Positions 8,182 through 16,926 of a DNA stretch of 36,235 nt are shown here, piece after piece. The notes beneath the pieces are model-generated. The model did no database searches and was not told where the DNA came from. It worked only from the letters and a program-made list of their open reading frames with translations. The position numbers were made by a program, and so were the translations under genes. The stretch is from Nitrospira sp. Lineage in GTDB: Bacteria > Nitrospirota > Nitrospiria > Nitrospirales > Nitrospiraceae. Every line of letters begins with the position of its first letter. Within the stretch, counting starts at the first letter, position 1. Location of the stretch: the NCBI GenBank assembly GCA_005116895.1, contig SWDO01000021.1:192576-228810 (forward strand). Reading direction: 5' to 3'.

Positions 8182-9386
8182 TCGAGATCATCCACGGCTC
8201 GTTCCGCATATGTATAGGACACGGCGACCGACCACCATTGGGCGAACTGCCACGAAAGCGTGGGACTGACGGAGAAAAACGTCGTACGGGGCAACGTCCG
8301 GCTGCCTTCCGTTGTGCTGAGCCCCGAGACAAAATAGAGCGCTCCGGAAACTGAGAGATTGATCGACTCGCTGATGCTGTGAGAAAGTGATCCGCCCACG
8401 CGGTCGGTTTGCAACAGACGGCCGAACCCGCTGGGGTTAATTTCTCGGCTTCCGTCGATCTGAACCGTCGTCCGCTCGAATTGTTTTCGTAGAGACCCTC
8501 GATACACCCACACAACCTCTTCGCTGGTGAGCGTGCGGTCACGGCTTCTTCCGAGTAGAATCCCAAGAATCCCTGGTATGGCCGGCACATCCTGCGCCGA
8601 ACTCACCAATCGACTTCCTCCTGATATCGATCCGATCAGCTGATTACCGAAATCGTGCACCCACGAACCTTGTGCCCCGTAATACGTCGATTCAAGTCCA
8701 ACCGAAGGAATTCTGACCAAGTTGTATTCACCCGTCAGACTCACTTCATCCAACTCCGTCAGGTGATAGGTCGGTCCGGCATTCACTCCATGAACTTGAT
8801 AATTCGCAAATCCGAGTCGGCTGCCGTCCTGATACTGCGCGTCCATGAAGTGATACCCGCTCTTCCAGGACAACCGCTCGGTGATGCCAATCTTCCACGT
8901 CGGCATGGCCGTCCACATACTCCGTTGCGTAAAGCCCAGCACCAACCCGGTCCTTTGCAGTTCTCCAACTAACGTATTGTCACGGGTAAAGCCGCCATCG
9001 AACTCAAAGCTGTGTCGGTCCAAGCGATATGATGCCCTCAGCGGAAAATACAGGTTGGTGAGCTCTCTCTCATTGCTCCCATAATAGTGAATAAAATCCG
9101 CTCTGGTCTCTCCCTGAACTTCGAAGTTTTCCGTCGCTCCCTTGAACTTGAGATCCGGCGTAACCCAATGGCCAATCACTTCGTTGTTCCCACCACTCAA
9201 CAGCAAATTACTGTTGTATACGCCCTTCACGCTCAACGACGGAGCCGCCGACCATTCGGCGGCGGTACCCACCCCGTTCCCAGCTCCCATGGTCAACACC
9301 GCCAGGCCCCACGTTCCGGCAAGGGCCCAAACCCATATTCGAGCCCGAGTACCCGTTGGCCTGTGAACCACAAAGGGACGATCCAT
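8109..9386 (-). CDS. PEP-CTERM/EPS-associated outer-membrane beta-barrel protein
   Basis: A 425-residue exported protein: an N-terminal signal region (RIWVWALAGTWGLAVLTM) and then alternating aromatic/polar strands typical of a beta barrel from about residue 45 to the end. Examples are SVKGVYNSNLLLSGG, VTPDLKFKG, ADFIHYYGSNERELTNLYF, SWQFAQWWSVAVSYTYAER and STFIMLTYGG. The opening NSNLLLSGGNNEV pattern and the operon position resemble the outer-membrane protein family that travels with exosortase EPS loci (TIGR03016 type). It is likely to help polysaccharide or protein reach the surface. It starts 5 bp after the export protein's stop and overlaps the Wzz start by 4 bp. Confidence 0.75.
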   Translation of the reverse strand: MDRPFVVHRPTGTRARIWVWALAGTWGLAVLTMGAGNGVGTAAEWSAAPSLSVKGVYNSNLLLSGGNNEVIGHWVTPDLKFKGATENFEVQGETRADFIHYYGSNERELTNLYFPLRASYRLDRHSFEFDGGFTRDNTLVGELQRTGLVLGFTQRSMWTAMPTWKIGITERLSWKSGYHFMDAQYQDGSRLGFANYQVHGVNAGPTYHLTELDEVSLTGEYNLVRIPSVGLESTYYGAQGSWVHDFGNQLIGSISGGSRLVSSAQDVPAIPGILGILLGRSRDRTLTSEEVVWVYRGSLRKQFERTTVQIDGSREINPSGFGRLLQTDRVGGSLSHSISESINLSVSGALYFVSGLSTTEGSRTLPRTTFFSVSPTLSWQFAQWWSVAVSYTYAERAVDDLDQRYNSNSTFIMLTYGGDKWSVSR

Positions 9387-9390
9387 TCCG

Positions 9391-10002
9391 TCACGGCACC
9401 ATCACCACATCGCCGCGCTGCAGGACGATGTTCTGGTGTAATTCTTTGCCCTTTCGGGCATCGCCGTAGCGGAAGGAAAAGACGAGCTCCTCACTGCCTT
9501 GCTGCCGACGGATGATCTTGATGTCGTTCTCCGCAGCATAAGGAGTGAGCCCTCCGGCCATACTCAGTGCCTGCAGCACATCGGTATGATGCCCTGCCTG
9601 ATACTCTCCCGGTTTAAGAACGCGTCCCAACACATAAATGCGATAACTCTGTACCTTGAGCACCGTGACCGTCACATTCGGTGTCGGAAGATATTTCATC
9701 AGGCGTTTCGTGATGTCCAAACGCACATCCTCGGCCGTTCGCCCTGCGGCTATGACCTCTCCGATCAAGGGGAACGTGATCATCCCATCGGGTCGCACCA
9801 CCATCTCTTGCGTCAATTGTTCATCCTTCCAGACCGCGACCTTAAGGACATCTTCCGGCCCAAGAAGATACGACGGTTCGGCACTGACCGGTTCCGATGC
9901 AAAGACAGCTTCCTGACTCAGAATCGACAGGCAGAGACTTGCGATCAATAGCACCAGCCCTTCCCACCAAAAGTTAGACTTTTCTTCTCGTGGCGTTTTC
10001 AT
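9391..10002 (-). CDS. Wza/EpsE-like polysaccharide export protein
   Basis: A 203-residue periplasmic/outer-membrane export protein. The ATG at 10002 overlaps the stop of prsT as TGATG; an in-frame upstream codon at 10044 is less likely. A signal segment (GLVLLIASLCLSILSQEAVFA) precedes the Poly_export domain (YLLGPEDVLKVAVWKDEQL, VVRPDGMITFPLIGEVIAAG) and an SLBB-type domain (SYRIYVLGRVLKPGEYQ, VLQALSMAGGLTPYA). The C-terminal LQRGDVVMVP is the usual end of the short, SLBB-only members. It forms the export channel component of the EPS pathway. Confidence 0.9.
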   Translation of the reverse strand: MKTPREEKSNFWWEGLVLLIASLCLSILSQEAVFASEPVSAEPSYLLGPEDVLKVAVWKDEQLTQEMVVRPDGMITFPLIGEVIAAGRTAEDVRLDITKRLMKYLPTPNVTVTVLKVQSYRIYVLGRVLKPGEYQAGHHTDVLQALSMAGGLTPYAAENDIKIIRRQQGSEELVFSFRYGDARKGKELHQNIVLQRGDVVMVP

Positions 10003-12386
10003 CAGGAGACCTCTCCCAGCAACGTTTTCGCTGTATCGGTCCACTCAAACATGGTGCTGGACGCCAGCGCTTTCTTGAGATGTGTGACGGCTTCGGCACG
10101 CTGCCCGGCTTTGGCGTAAGCGGAGCCGAGGTGATAATTAAGAATCGGGTGTTCCGGAACCAGTGTCGTGGCCTTTTGGAGGATACGGACGGCATCGGCT
10201 CCGTGCCCCGACTTATAATAGGCCCAGCCCAGCGTGTCGAGGAGGTAGGGATTCGGCTTCTGCGACTCGAATCCACGACTCAACGCCAACGCACGCTCCA
10301 AGCTCTGCGGATCACCTTTGTGATCGACCAGGGCGACGGCAAGATTGTTCGCCGCCAGGAGCGATCCAGGAGCATGCTTCAGCACGGTCTCGTAGTGTGT
10401 AATGGCTTCATCATGACGACGTTGCGCCGTGAGGCTTAAGGCCAACATCAATCGTAGCTGCTCATGCTTGGGATTAACTTCCAGCCCCTTCAACAGCGCC
10501 GCATCGCCTTCAACCACCTGCTTTTGACCGAATCGAGCCCGCGCCAGGTGGACCCATGGAGTCGTCCATTTGGGATTGATACGAGTCGCAGCTTCAAAGT
10601 GTGGCACCGCTGACGCCGAATCTCCCTTCGTCAGCAGCAGTTCGCCGAGAAAGCCGTCGGCGTACGGATGGTCTGGGAACTTGGCCAACAGACCCTCTAA
10701 ACGTTTCTGCGAATGCGCCGGCCGGCCACGTCGCATATCCAACTGCACCAGCGCCAGCAGCGGCTCAGGGGCCGTCGGATGTTGCTGAGCCGCCTTGGTA
10801 TAGGCACTCTCCGCGGCATCCCACTGCTGCTGCCCGAGTGCGACGTGCCCCTCGGCCAAGCTGGCAAGCGCTTCGTTCGCCCCGGCTTTCCGCAACTGCT
10901 TCAAAGTATCCTGACTCTTACCCCAATCTTTTTCCTTCAACTGCAACTGAAACTGCATGCCGAGCAGCGCCACATTGTTCGGGTCCTGAGCGATCAGCAG
11001 ATCCAGTCGCTGTTTGGCCTCTTTAATCTGGCCGGCTGCAGCATCCAATCCCACCAACAAAGTCTGTGCCTCTGCCATGGAAGGCTTCAAGGCAACCGCC
11101 CGATCCAGGCTCTCGCGAGCCAGCGACTGCTCGCCGGTGAGCAGATAGGCTCTCGCCAGTAGCACATGCCCCTCCACTAATTCCGGCTGATCTTTCAGGA
11201 TGGAGCGAAAGTCGAGAACGGCGTCTTGGCCCTTGCCACGCTTGAGCGCCATCTGTCCACGCAACATCAAGGCATCCGTGGAGCGGGGGTTCTCCTTCAA
11301 GACCGCCTCGATCTGTCGCTCGGCGTCTTCAGTCTTTCCAGCTCCCCAATCCATCCCTGCCAACTTCACCTGAGCTTCCGACGCTTCCGGCTTGCCGGCG
11401 AACTCTTTCTGAATGTCGCGATACACGTCACGCGCCTGGTCGCCTCGCTTGGTCGATTCGTAGAGACGTCCGAGTGCGAACCACAGCTTCCCGGCATGCG
11501 GCAGCTCTTTCTTCGCTTGCTGCAGCGCCGCTTCAGCCTGCTCGATGCCGCGACGACGAGCGATATAGTCGACCTGCGCCATCCGTCGCTGTTCATCCTC
11601 CGGGTTCAATCGGATGGTCTCCTGCAGAATCGCTTCGGCCTTGTCGTACTGCTGCTGTTGGTCGTAAAAAGCAACTTGCCGAAGTCGGTGACTGAGGACC
11701 GTCGGTTCCAGTTTGGCGATCTGTTCAAACATCGACTCCGCATCCGCGATCTTCCCCAGCTTCATCGATGTGGTCGCCATGGCATCCAACAATTCGAGGT
11801 TGTTCGGGTTCGCGCCGAGCGCACGGCGCAGATGGGGCATCGCGTCTGCCGGACGTTGAGTCGAGGTGTACAGCGAAGCCATGAGAAGGACTGCATCGAT
11901 TTCCGCCGGAGCGTCGGTGACGAGCTGTTCAGCCTGTTTCACGGCCCCGCTCAGGTTTCCCCCTAAGGCGACGATCGCAATTTTGATGGCCCGAGCCTGC
12001 ACATGCTCCGGTCGGCTGGTCAGGAGCTGGTCCGCAAGTTTTCCCGCCTGTTCGAGCGCTCGAAACTCCAGATAGAATTTGGCCAGCTTGATCATCGCCC
12101 GGTCATGCCCCGGGCTCAATTCGATCACCTGTTGATAGGCTCCGGCGGCATTCCGGTAATTGCGCTCTTTCTCTTCCACTTGCGCATAGAGCAGATACGC
12201 TTCGACATCCTTGGGATCGATTTGGAGCACATTCCTGAGCTCAACCCGTGCTTTCGCGTAATCTCCTTGCTGAAAATACTCCTGCGCTCGCAGGCGGTAT
12301 TTCTCCTTGCGTTCTTCCGGCCCGCCGCAGGCGACGATGCCGCCCAACAGAAGTGCGACCACCCACAGCACCGCATATCGTTTCAT
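10002..12386 (-). CDS. prsT: PEP-CTERM system TPR-repeat lipoprotein PrsT-like
   Basis: The best start is the ATG at 12386, preceded by GGAGGGGGCAAGGTG. It gives a 794-residue lipoprotein with MKRYAVLWVVALLLGG followed by the lipobox IVAC. Nearly all of the mature protein is tandem TPR units of about 34 residues (AQEYFQQGDYAKARVELRNV and many like it, ending at KAGQRAEAVTHLKKAL). Length, lipobox and position between the exosortase genes and the export protein match PrsT of exosortase/PEP-CTERM EPS loci. It is thought to be a scaffold in polysaccharide assembly or export. The gene lies 20 bp after the glycosyl-1-phosphate transferase gene. Confidence 0.88.
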   Translation of the reverse strand: MKRYAVLWVVALLLGGIVACGGPEERKEKYRLRAQEYFQQGDYAKARVELRNVLQIDPKDVEAYLLYAQVEEKERNYRNAAGAYQQVIELSPGHDRAMIKLAKFYLEFRALEQAGKLADQLLTSRPEHVQARAIKIAIVALGGNLSGAVKQAEQLVTDAPAEIDAVLLMASLYTSTQRPADAMPHLRRALGANPNNLELLDAMATTSMKLGKIADAESMFEQIAKLEPTVLSHRLRQVAFYDQQQQYDKAEAILQETIRLNPEDEQRRMAQVDYIARRRGIEQAEAALQQAKKELPHAGKLWFALGRLYESTKRGDQARDVYRDIQKEFAGKPEASEAQVKLAGMDWGAGKTEDAERQIEAVLKENPRSTDALMLRGQMALKRGKGQDAVLDFRSILKDQPELVEGHVLLARAYLLTGEQSLARESLDRAVALKPSMAEAQTLLVGLDAAAGQIKEAKQRLDLLIAQDPNNVALLGMQFQLQLKEKDWGKSQDTLKQLRKAGANEALASLAEGHVALGQQQWDAAESAYTKAAQQHPTAPEPLLALVQLDMRRGRPAHSQKRLEGLLAKFPDHPYADGFLGELLLTKGDSASAVPHFEAATRINPKWTTPWVHLARARFGQKQVVEGDAALLKGLEVNPKHEQLRLMLALSLTAQRRHDEAITHYETVLKHAPGSLLAANNLAVALVDHKGDPQSLERALALSRGFESQKPNPYLLDTLGWAYYKSGHGADAVRILQKATTLVPEHPILNYHLGSAYAKAGQRAEAVTHLKKALASSTMFEWTDTAKTLLGEVS

Positions 12387-12406
12387 CACCTTGCCCCCTC
12401 CTCCCA

Positions 12407-14038
12407 TCATGGCCACCAGGCTCGCCACATCATCCCGGTCAATATCGCCAGGGACACCAGCCCCAGGCGCATGGCCGCAGATGCCCGAAGATACAACAGC
12501 AACTCAAACGCGAAGAACAACACGACGGCTTTCGCCATGAGCGGACCGACAGACACATTGCCAATGGTCATCTCCGGCAAAAACGGCATGGCCACGGCCA
12601 ACAATCCGATCAAGTGATCGAGCGGAGTGGTTTGAAATTGGCCGTCTCCCGCCCAGCGAATCGCGAGGAAGACCAACACAGCCAAGATCACCATCGCCAT
12701 ATTCGTAGGCGTCAGTAATGTCGTGACGCCCGTACGCGGAAACGCCTCTCCGTAATACAGAAGACACATGGACCCGATGTAGAGCGCAGCACGCACCACC
12801 CACGCAATTGCGGAACGACTCACCAATGACCCGATCACAACGAGCGCCAGACCGGCTGCAACCACTCCTCCATCAGAAGGAATTTCCTTTGGAGCCGTCA
12901 CCGCCCAGGCCAGATAGCAAGGGACGGTCACGTACAGGAGATTAAGCGGCCACTCACTTTTCGGCTGACTCTTGGACACGGTGTGTATGATCGCCCGAAG
13001 CGGCTGGGCCGACGGCGACGCACGATGCGCCCCCATCCGTCCAGGCGGTTGGGCAAAAACGAACAGGACGGCGCCCGCACACGCAAGATACATCGCCAGG
13101 AGCACCGCATCGGACTGCCATCGCAGGAAATACGCGCAACTCACCATGAGACCATGCGCAAGATAAATGGCCGTGACAGCCTGACCATGATTCAGTCCGA
13201 AGGACAGGAGTCGGTGATGAATATGGTTTCGATCGCCGACGAACGGTGACCGCCCTTCCAGCACCCGTTGCCCCATGACGCCGACCATATCGAGCAACGG
13301 AACACCCCAAATGAACAGGGCCAGCAGTGGACTATACGCCGCACGATGGGCATCGATCAGCATGAGCGCGGCGACGGCCAGATAGTAACCAAGAAATTGA
13401 CTGCCTGCGTCGCCCATGAAGACACGCGCAGGGTACGTGTTGAATCGAAGAAAACCCAGGAGGCCCCCGAGAATGGACACGATCAAGAGAATGAGCTGCG
13501 GCTCGTTGACCTGATAGGCAAGGCAGGCCAACCCGATGAAACTGATGAGCGACAACCCTCCGGCCAAACCATCCAGGCCATCGGACAGATTGACAGCATT
13601 GGTCACCGCGACGATGATGAGCAAAGTCAGCGGGAGCGCCACCACGGAGGGAAGCGTCAGCTCATCAAAAAATGGGAGTGAAGAGAAGTGGACTCCGGCG
13701 ACGCCCATGGCCACCAAGGCAGCCAACACTTGTCCGGCAAACTTCACTCGATAATGCAGATCGGCCCGATCGTCCCATATCCCGAAGAACAGGATAACGG
13801 CGCCACCCAGAAGGCTGGAAAGGAGAAACGAGTCTTTCGGAGCCCACACCAACACGGCGATGAACGTCGCAAAGGCAAAGGCAATTCCTCCCACCTTGGC
13901 CATGGGCTCACAATGCACATGCCGCTCTCGCGGTGAATCAATGAAGCTCAATCGGCTGGCCGACGTAGACAAAACCGGGATGAGCGCCATACAGATGACG
14001 AGAGATCCGATAAAGCTTAGGAACAATGCCGAACTCAT
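12407..14038 (-). CDS. MraY/WecA-family polyprenyl-phosphate glycosyl-1-phosphate transferase
   Basis: Integral membrane enzyme of 543 residues that would load the first sugar-1-phosphate onto undecaprenyl phosphate to start EPS repeat-unit synthesis. The N-terminal about 330 residues contain the family motifs: PMAKVGGIAF, NAVNLSDGLDGLAGG with the metal-binding Asp residues, RVFMGDAGSQFLGYYLA, and GDRNHIHHRLLSFGL. The last about 200 residues are an additional block of membrane helices not needed for the transferase, a long extension compared with WecA (about 360 residues). It starts 12 bp after the exosortase gene in unit A. Confidence 0.92.
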   Translation of the reverse strand: MSSALFLSFIGSLVICMALIPVLSTSASRLSFIDSPRERHVHCEPMAKVGGIAFAFATFIAVLVWAPKDSFLLSSLLGGAVILFFGIWDDRADLHYRVKFAGQVLAALVAMGVAGVHFSSLPFFDELTLPSVVALPLTLLIIVAVTNAVNLSDGLDGLAGGLSLISFIGLACLAYQVNEPQLILLIVSILGGLLGFLRFNTYPARVFMGDAGSQFLGYYLAVAALMLIDAHRAAYSPLLALFIWGVPLLDMVGVMGQRVLEGRSPFVGDRNHIHHRLLSFGLNHGQAVTAIYLAHGLMVSCAYFLRWQSDAVLLAMYLACAGAVLFVFAQPPGRMGAHRASPSAQPLRAIIHTVSKSQPKSEWPLNLLYVTVPCYLAWAVTAPKEIPSDGGVVAAGLALVVIGSLVSRSAIAWVVRAALYIGSMCLLYYGEAFPRTGVTTLLTPTNMAMVILAVLVFLAIRWAGDGQFQTTPLDHLIGLLAVAMPFLPEMTIGNVSVGPLMAKAVVLFFAFELLLYLRASAAMRLGLVSLAILTGMMWRAWWP

Positions 14039-14050
14039 ACCGCAAGCACC

Positions 14051-15688
14051 TCAATCGGGAACATACCGACCCAACAACGGCGTCACCAAACCCGCCATCG
14101 CCTGGAGCCGTTCGTCGACGATCGCTTCGTTTTCTCCGGGATGCACCGACGAGGACAACCGCACGAGCGCTCCATCGGCGCGATGCCTGGTCAGGGAATC
14201 CCAAAAGAGGAAAAACTTCACCAGATATTCGCTCGTAATCCAGCGATCGCGCTGCTTGAACCAGTAATAGACGATCTGTTTATATCCATCTTTCTGCACG
14301 ACGACGCGATTGATCTCCTGGCCAGGCCTGATCTCCGACACATGATTCATCCGTGTCGGTTCAAAAGACGTGATTTCCCATCCACCTCCCGGAATACATT
14401 GCTTCGGCGAATGCGACGAACGACCCTTCTTTGGAGAGAGATAGTAGGCAACGTAGACATTGACTGGGCGGCGATCGGCTGCCGTGTAATCCGCCATCAC
14501 ATAATCGTCCAGCGCCAACGCATCGAGGTACTGTCGCTCCATCGGAGAAGTGACTCCCCTCCACCCTCCAAGCTGCAAAGGAAAGTCGACTAACTGTTGC
14601 CGACTGGGTGGAGGAGGAAACTCCTCGGGATTGATGGTGGGAGCAGCGACGACCGCCACAGCAAGCAATCCACCCGCGACGACCAGGGGTGAATAGGAAA
14701 TTGCCGCAGCTGGTTGAGTGATGTTGGAGGCGATCGCACTGCCCGCAGCCGGCAGACCGATCAATTCGGCGAATGAACGGCGAGGTCCGCTCGAACCGAC
14801 TCTCGCGAGAACCCACATTTCGCCACACAGCAAGGCGAGACTCGCGACAAAGATAATCCACCCTTCGAAAAAGTGGGTAAACCCTTCGGCAGCGCCCTGC
14901 CCATAAAAGCCGACCAGCACACCAATCGCAGCAATCCGAAAGCCGTTTAAGATAATTGAAATAGGAATGCTCGACAGTACGAGGACGAGGCGCTTCCACA
15001 GCGATTCTCGGTAGAGATAGGCCACGAGCAATGCCAAGGCCGTGAGTGGAAACAGATACCGAAGACCGCTGCAAGCCTCGACTACTTGAAGTTGCGTCGG
15101 ACCAAGATCGATCACGTTCCCTTCCCGATAGGCTGTCACGCCGATCACGTGAAGAAAGCCAACACCCAAGGTCGACGACCACAGTTGAAGTTTGCTTGAT
15201 AACTCGTATTGCAGAAAGACCGGTAGGGGAACGGCTGCGAGCAAATACAACAAAGGAAACGTGAGCTGACGAATGCCGGCCAAGCCGATCGCACAGCCCA
15301 GCAATCCGACGATCACCATCCAGAGCGAGAAATGCACGACCGCGTGCATGGCCGCAAACTGGCCGACCACGTACACGCACAGCCCGATCCCGACGATTGA
15401 TAACCCCCACCATGAGCCGCGATGCTCAATGGCATGGAGTGTCGGCCACCGAAGCCAAATCATGTACAGTACGATCAACGGGATGAAGGGCCCGTGGCTG
15501 TTGTTGTCCTCCAACCATGACTCCCCCAAGAACCGCAGGCTGTCCGCGTAGAGATAGCCGAGGACCGTCATGATCGCGGCAAGGATCGCCCATTGCACCG
15601 AGGCGCTCCCCTGCGTCGACGAGTGAATCAAGGGTGGTCCGGAAGGGGAAGGCAACGACTGTCCTAACACCGTAGGTTGAGTACTCAT
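14051..15688 (-). CDS. xrtD: Exosortase fused to an EpsI domain, probable VPLPA-CTERM-specific XrtD
   Basis: A multi-pass membrane transpeptidase/protease of 545 residues that would cut C-terminal sorting signals and anchor or release the proteins. Residues about 30-310 are exosortase with the catalytic Cys206 (VVEACSGLRYLFPL), Arg251 (ILNGFRIA) and His272 (THFFEGW). After a linker helix, residues about 345-520 form an EpsI domain with SPKQCIPGGGWEI (Cys431) and QKDGYKQIVYYWF. Fusion of the two is typical of XrtD, whose substrates carry VPLPA-type C-termini, exactly the form found on five proteins at 28.6-34.5 kb. First gene of unit A, with a GAGGAGC ribosome site and the shared promoter module upstream. 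Confidence 0.88.
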   Translation of the reverse strand: MSTQPTVLGQSLPSPSGPPLIHSSTQGSASVQWAILAAIMTVLGYLYADSLRFLGESWLEDNNSHGPFIPLIVLYMIWLRWPTLHAIEHRGSWWGLSIVGIGLCVYVVGQFAAMHAVVHFSLWMVIVGLLGCAIGLAGIRQLTFPLLYLLAAVPLPVFLQYELSSKLQLWSSTLGVGFLHVIGVTAYREGNVIDLGPTQLQVVEACSGLRYLFPLTALALLVAYLYRESLWKRLVLVLSSIPISIILNGFRIAAIGVLVGFYGQGAAEGFTHFFEGWIIFVASLALLCGEMWVLARVGSSGPRRSFAELIGLPAAGSAIASNITQPAAAISYSPLVVAGGLLAVAVVAAPTINPEEFPPPPSRQQLVDFPLQLGGWRGVTSPMERQYLDALALDDYVMADYTAADRRPVNVYVAYYLSPKKGRSSHSPKQCIPGGGWEITSFEPTRMNHVSEIRPGQEINRVVVQKDGYKQIVYYWFKQRDRWITSEYLVKFFLFWDSLTRHRADGALVRLSSSVHPGENEAIVDERLQAMAGLVTPLLGRYVPD

Positions 15689-15716
15689 GACAGCTCCTCA
15701 GTAGCAACGATGCAGG

Positions 15717-15783
15717 AGTCTACCGTCCGCCGATCGGTCGTGGGCCACGTCAATCTCAAGTTTGTGTTAACAGATCGTTAAAA
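15717..15783 (-). promoter_or_regulatory. EPS promoter module A (upstream of xrtD)
   Basis: Read on the minus strand: block 1 TTTTAACGATCTGTTAACA (15783-15765), 16 bp, block 2 GTGGCCCA (15748-15741), 18 bp, then TAGACT (15722-15717) as a probable -10. The ATG follows 28 bp later. The same arrangement precedes the three other EPS units. No TTGACA-like -35 stands at the right place, so activator dependence is likely. Confidence 0.7.
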
Positions 15784-15949
15784 TGGGTGTGAATGTGAAA
15801 GGGCCGGCTGATCATCTGTAGCGAAACAAGCTGGCAAGAAACAGCCCTTTGCGGCAACCCAGACGAAGCTGAAGAAGCAGCACTCGACCGGCCTCTAACC
15901 GGACCTATCGGCGGAGCGAGTCCGGGGGAACAGGTGTCGATTCATTCCC

Positions 15950-16021
15950 TCAGAACCGATAGCTAAGAACCAGACCAACCACAATCGAGCGCCATCCAGC
16001 GGTCAGCTCAGCGCTATTGCG
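15950..16021 (-). pseudogene. Possible 3' remnant of an outer-membrane beta-barrel gene
   Basis: Minus-strand codons ending at a TGA (15952-15950) read NSAELTAGWRSIVVGLVLSYRF. This is the usual look of the final strand of an outer-membrane barrel, ending in Phe. An in-frame stop lies just upstream, within the end of the frameshifted gene at 16014-16926, so only about 23 codons remain. The stretch is short and the match could be chance. The remaining sequence from 15784 to 15949 shows no gene. Confidence 0.3.
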
Positions 16022-16926
16022 TTTTCAAACCTGAAGGAGCTTTGGGGGCAACTTCGTCGATTCGCTTCATGAACCGCTTGGTCACCTGCCACCAGGGAGC
16101 AGCTTCGTTCCACGGTTCCGGCTCATTCTTCCCCCACCCGCCCCAGATCACGACTCCATCCGCATGTTGAGAGACCGTATTCAGTTGCAGCTCCCAATAA
16201 TCTGGCTCGATCGGTTCGAGACCAATGAGATGGTTCGACTCATGATACTGCGGCCACAGAAATGCATAGACCGGCTTTCCCTTGGCTTTTCGGCGAGCCT
16301 CCCCGATCTGCGCAATCGCAGTAGGTGACCCAGCCTTGTCGATCGGAGTAGAACGTATAGATAGAGGGATATAAGGCATCCATATGGGGGAGTAACTCAT
16401 CCAATCGATCATTATCCTGCTGCCAGGTTTGAAACTCTGCATTCGTCGGCCCACGAATAGCCCGCCAATAGTCCGGCAACGGGACAGTTCCATAGGTCCC
16501 GATCTTGGCACGGGGCATTTCATTCTTGATCCAAGACAACACCGCCAACAACTTACTGACGCTCGTCTTCACGGCCTGAACATCGCCCTTGAGTGGCCAG
16601 CGCTCGATATCGAGAACGACCGGCTCCGACGCCTCGCCCAACTCCTTGACGACGGATCGCACCGTCTGCTCCGACGGCAATCCGGTTGACGACTGACCGG
16701 TGAGAAACAACGGCCATTCATAGAGCACCGTGATTGGACGAAGGCCGGGATAACCCGAGAAGGAAGGTTTGTTCTTATACAACGTCGCGTCAAACACGAT
16801 GAACGGTGGTGGCACAGTGGGAGGACCTTCGACCTCCGCAGCTCTCGTCACACCAGGCCCCATCCCTCCAACCACGGCGAGGCCGGTTACAAACAACCGA
16901 AGCCATTTCAATCGTCGGGATCGCAT
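16014..16926 (-). pseudogene. Secreted glycoside-hydrolase-like protein, frameshifted near 16342
   Basis: Two overlapping minus-strand frames together make one protein of about 305 residues. The first part (16926 to about 16342) has a signal peptide and PPFIVFDATLYKNKPSFSGY, VVLDIERWPL and AKIGTYGTVPLPDYW. The second part (about 16342 to 16014) continues with PVYAFLWPQYHESN, DGVVIWGGWGKNEPEPWNE and a WWQVTKRFMKRI end. The join needs removal of one base in the tccgatcgacaag stretch. The VLDIE and Trp-rich motifs resemble TIM-barrel glycosidases of the hyaluronidase type, but I do not recognise the family firmly. The ATG at 16926 overlaps the stop of the upstream glycosyltransferase. The shift may be real or a sequencing error. 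Confidence 0.65.

Noticed and set aside
12407..12428. Overlap of prsT with the glycosyl-1-phosphate transferase gene if prsT began at 12428
   Set aside because: The ATG at 12386 has a strong ribosome site and a proper lipoprotein signal; the longer start adds a glycine-rich non-signal sequence.
15811..15824. ATCATCTGTAGCG on the plus strand, similar to the sigma-54-like box
   Set aside because: The upstream hexamer does not fit and no plus-strand gene follows; treated as chance.
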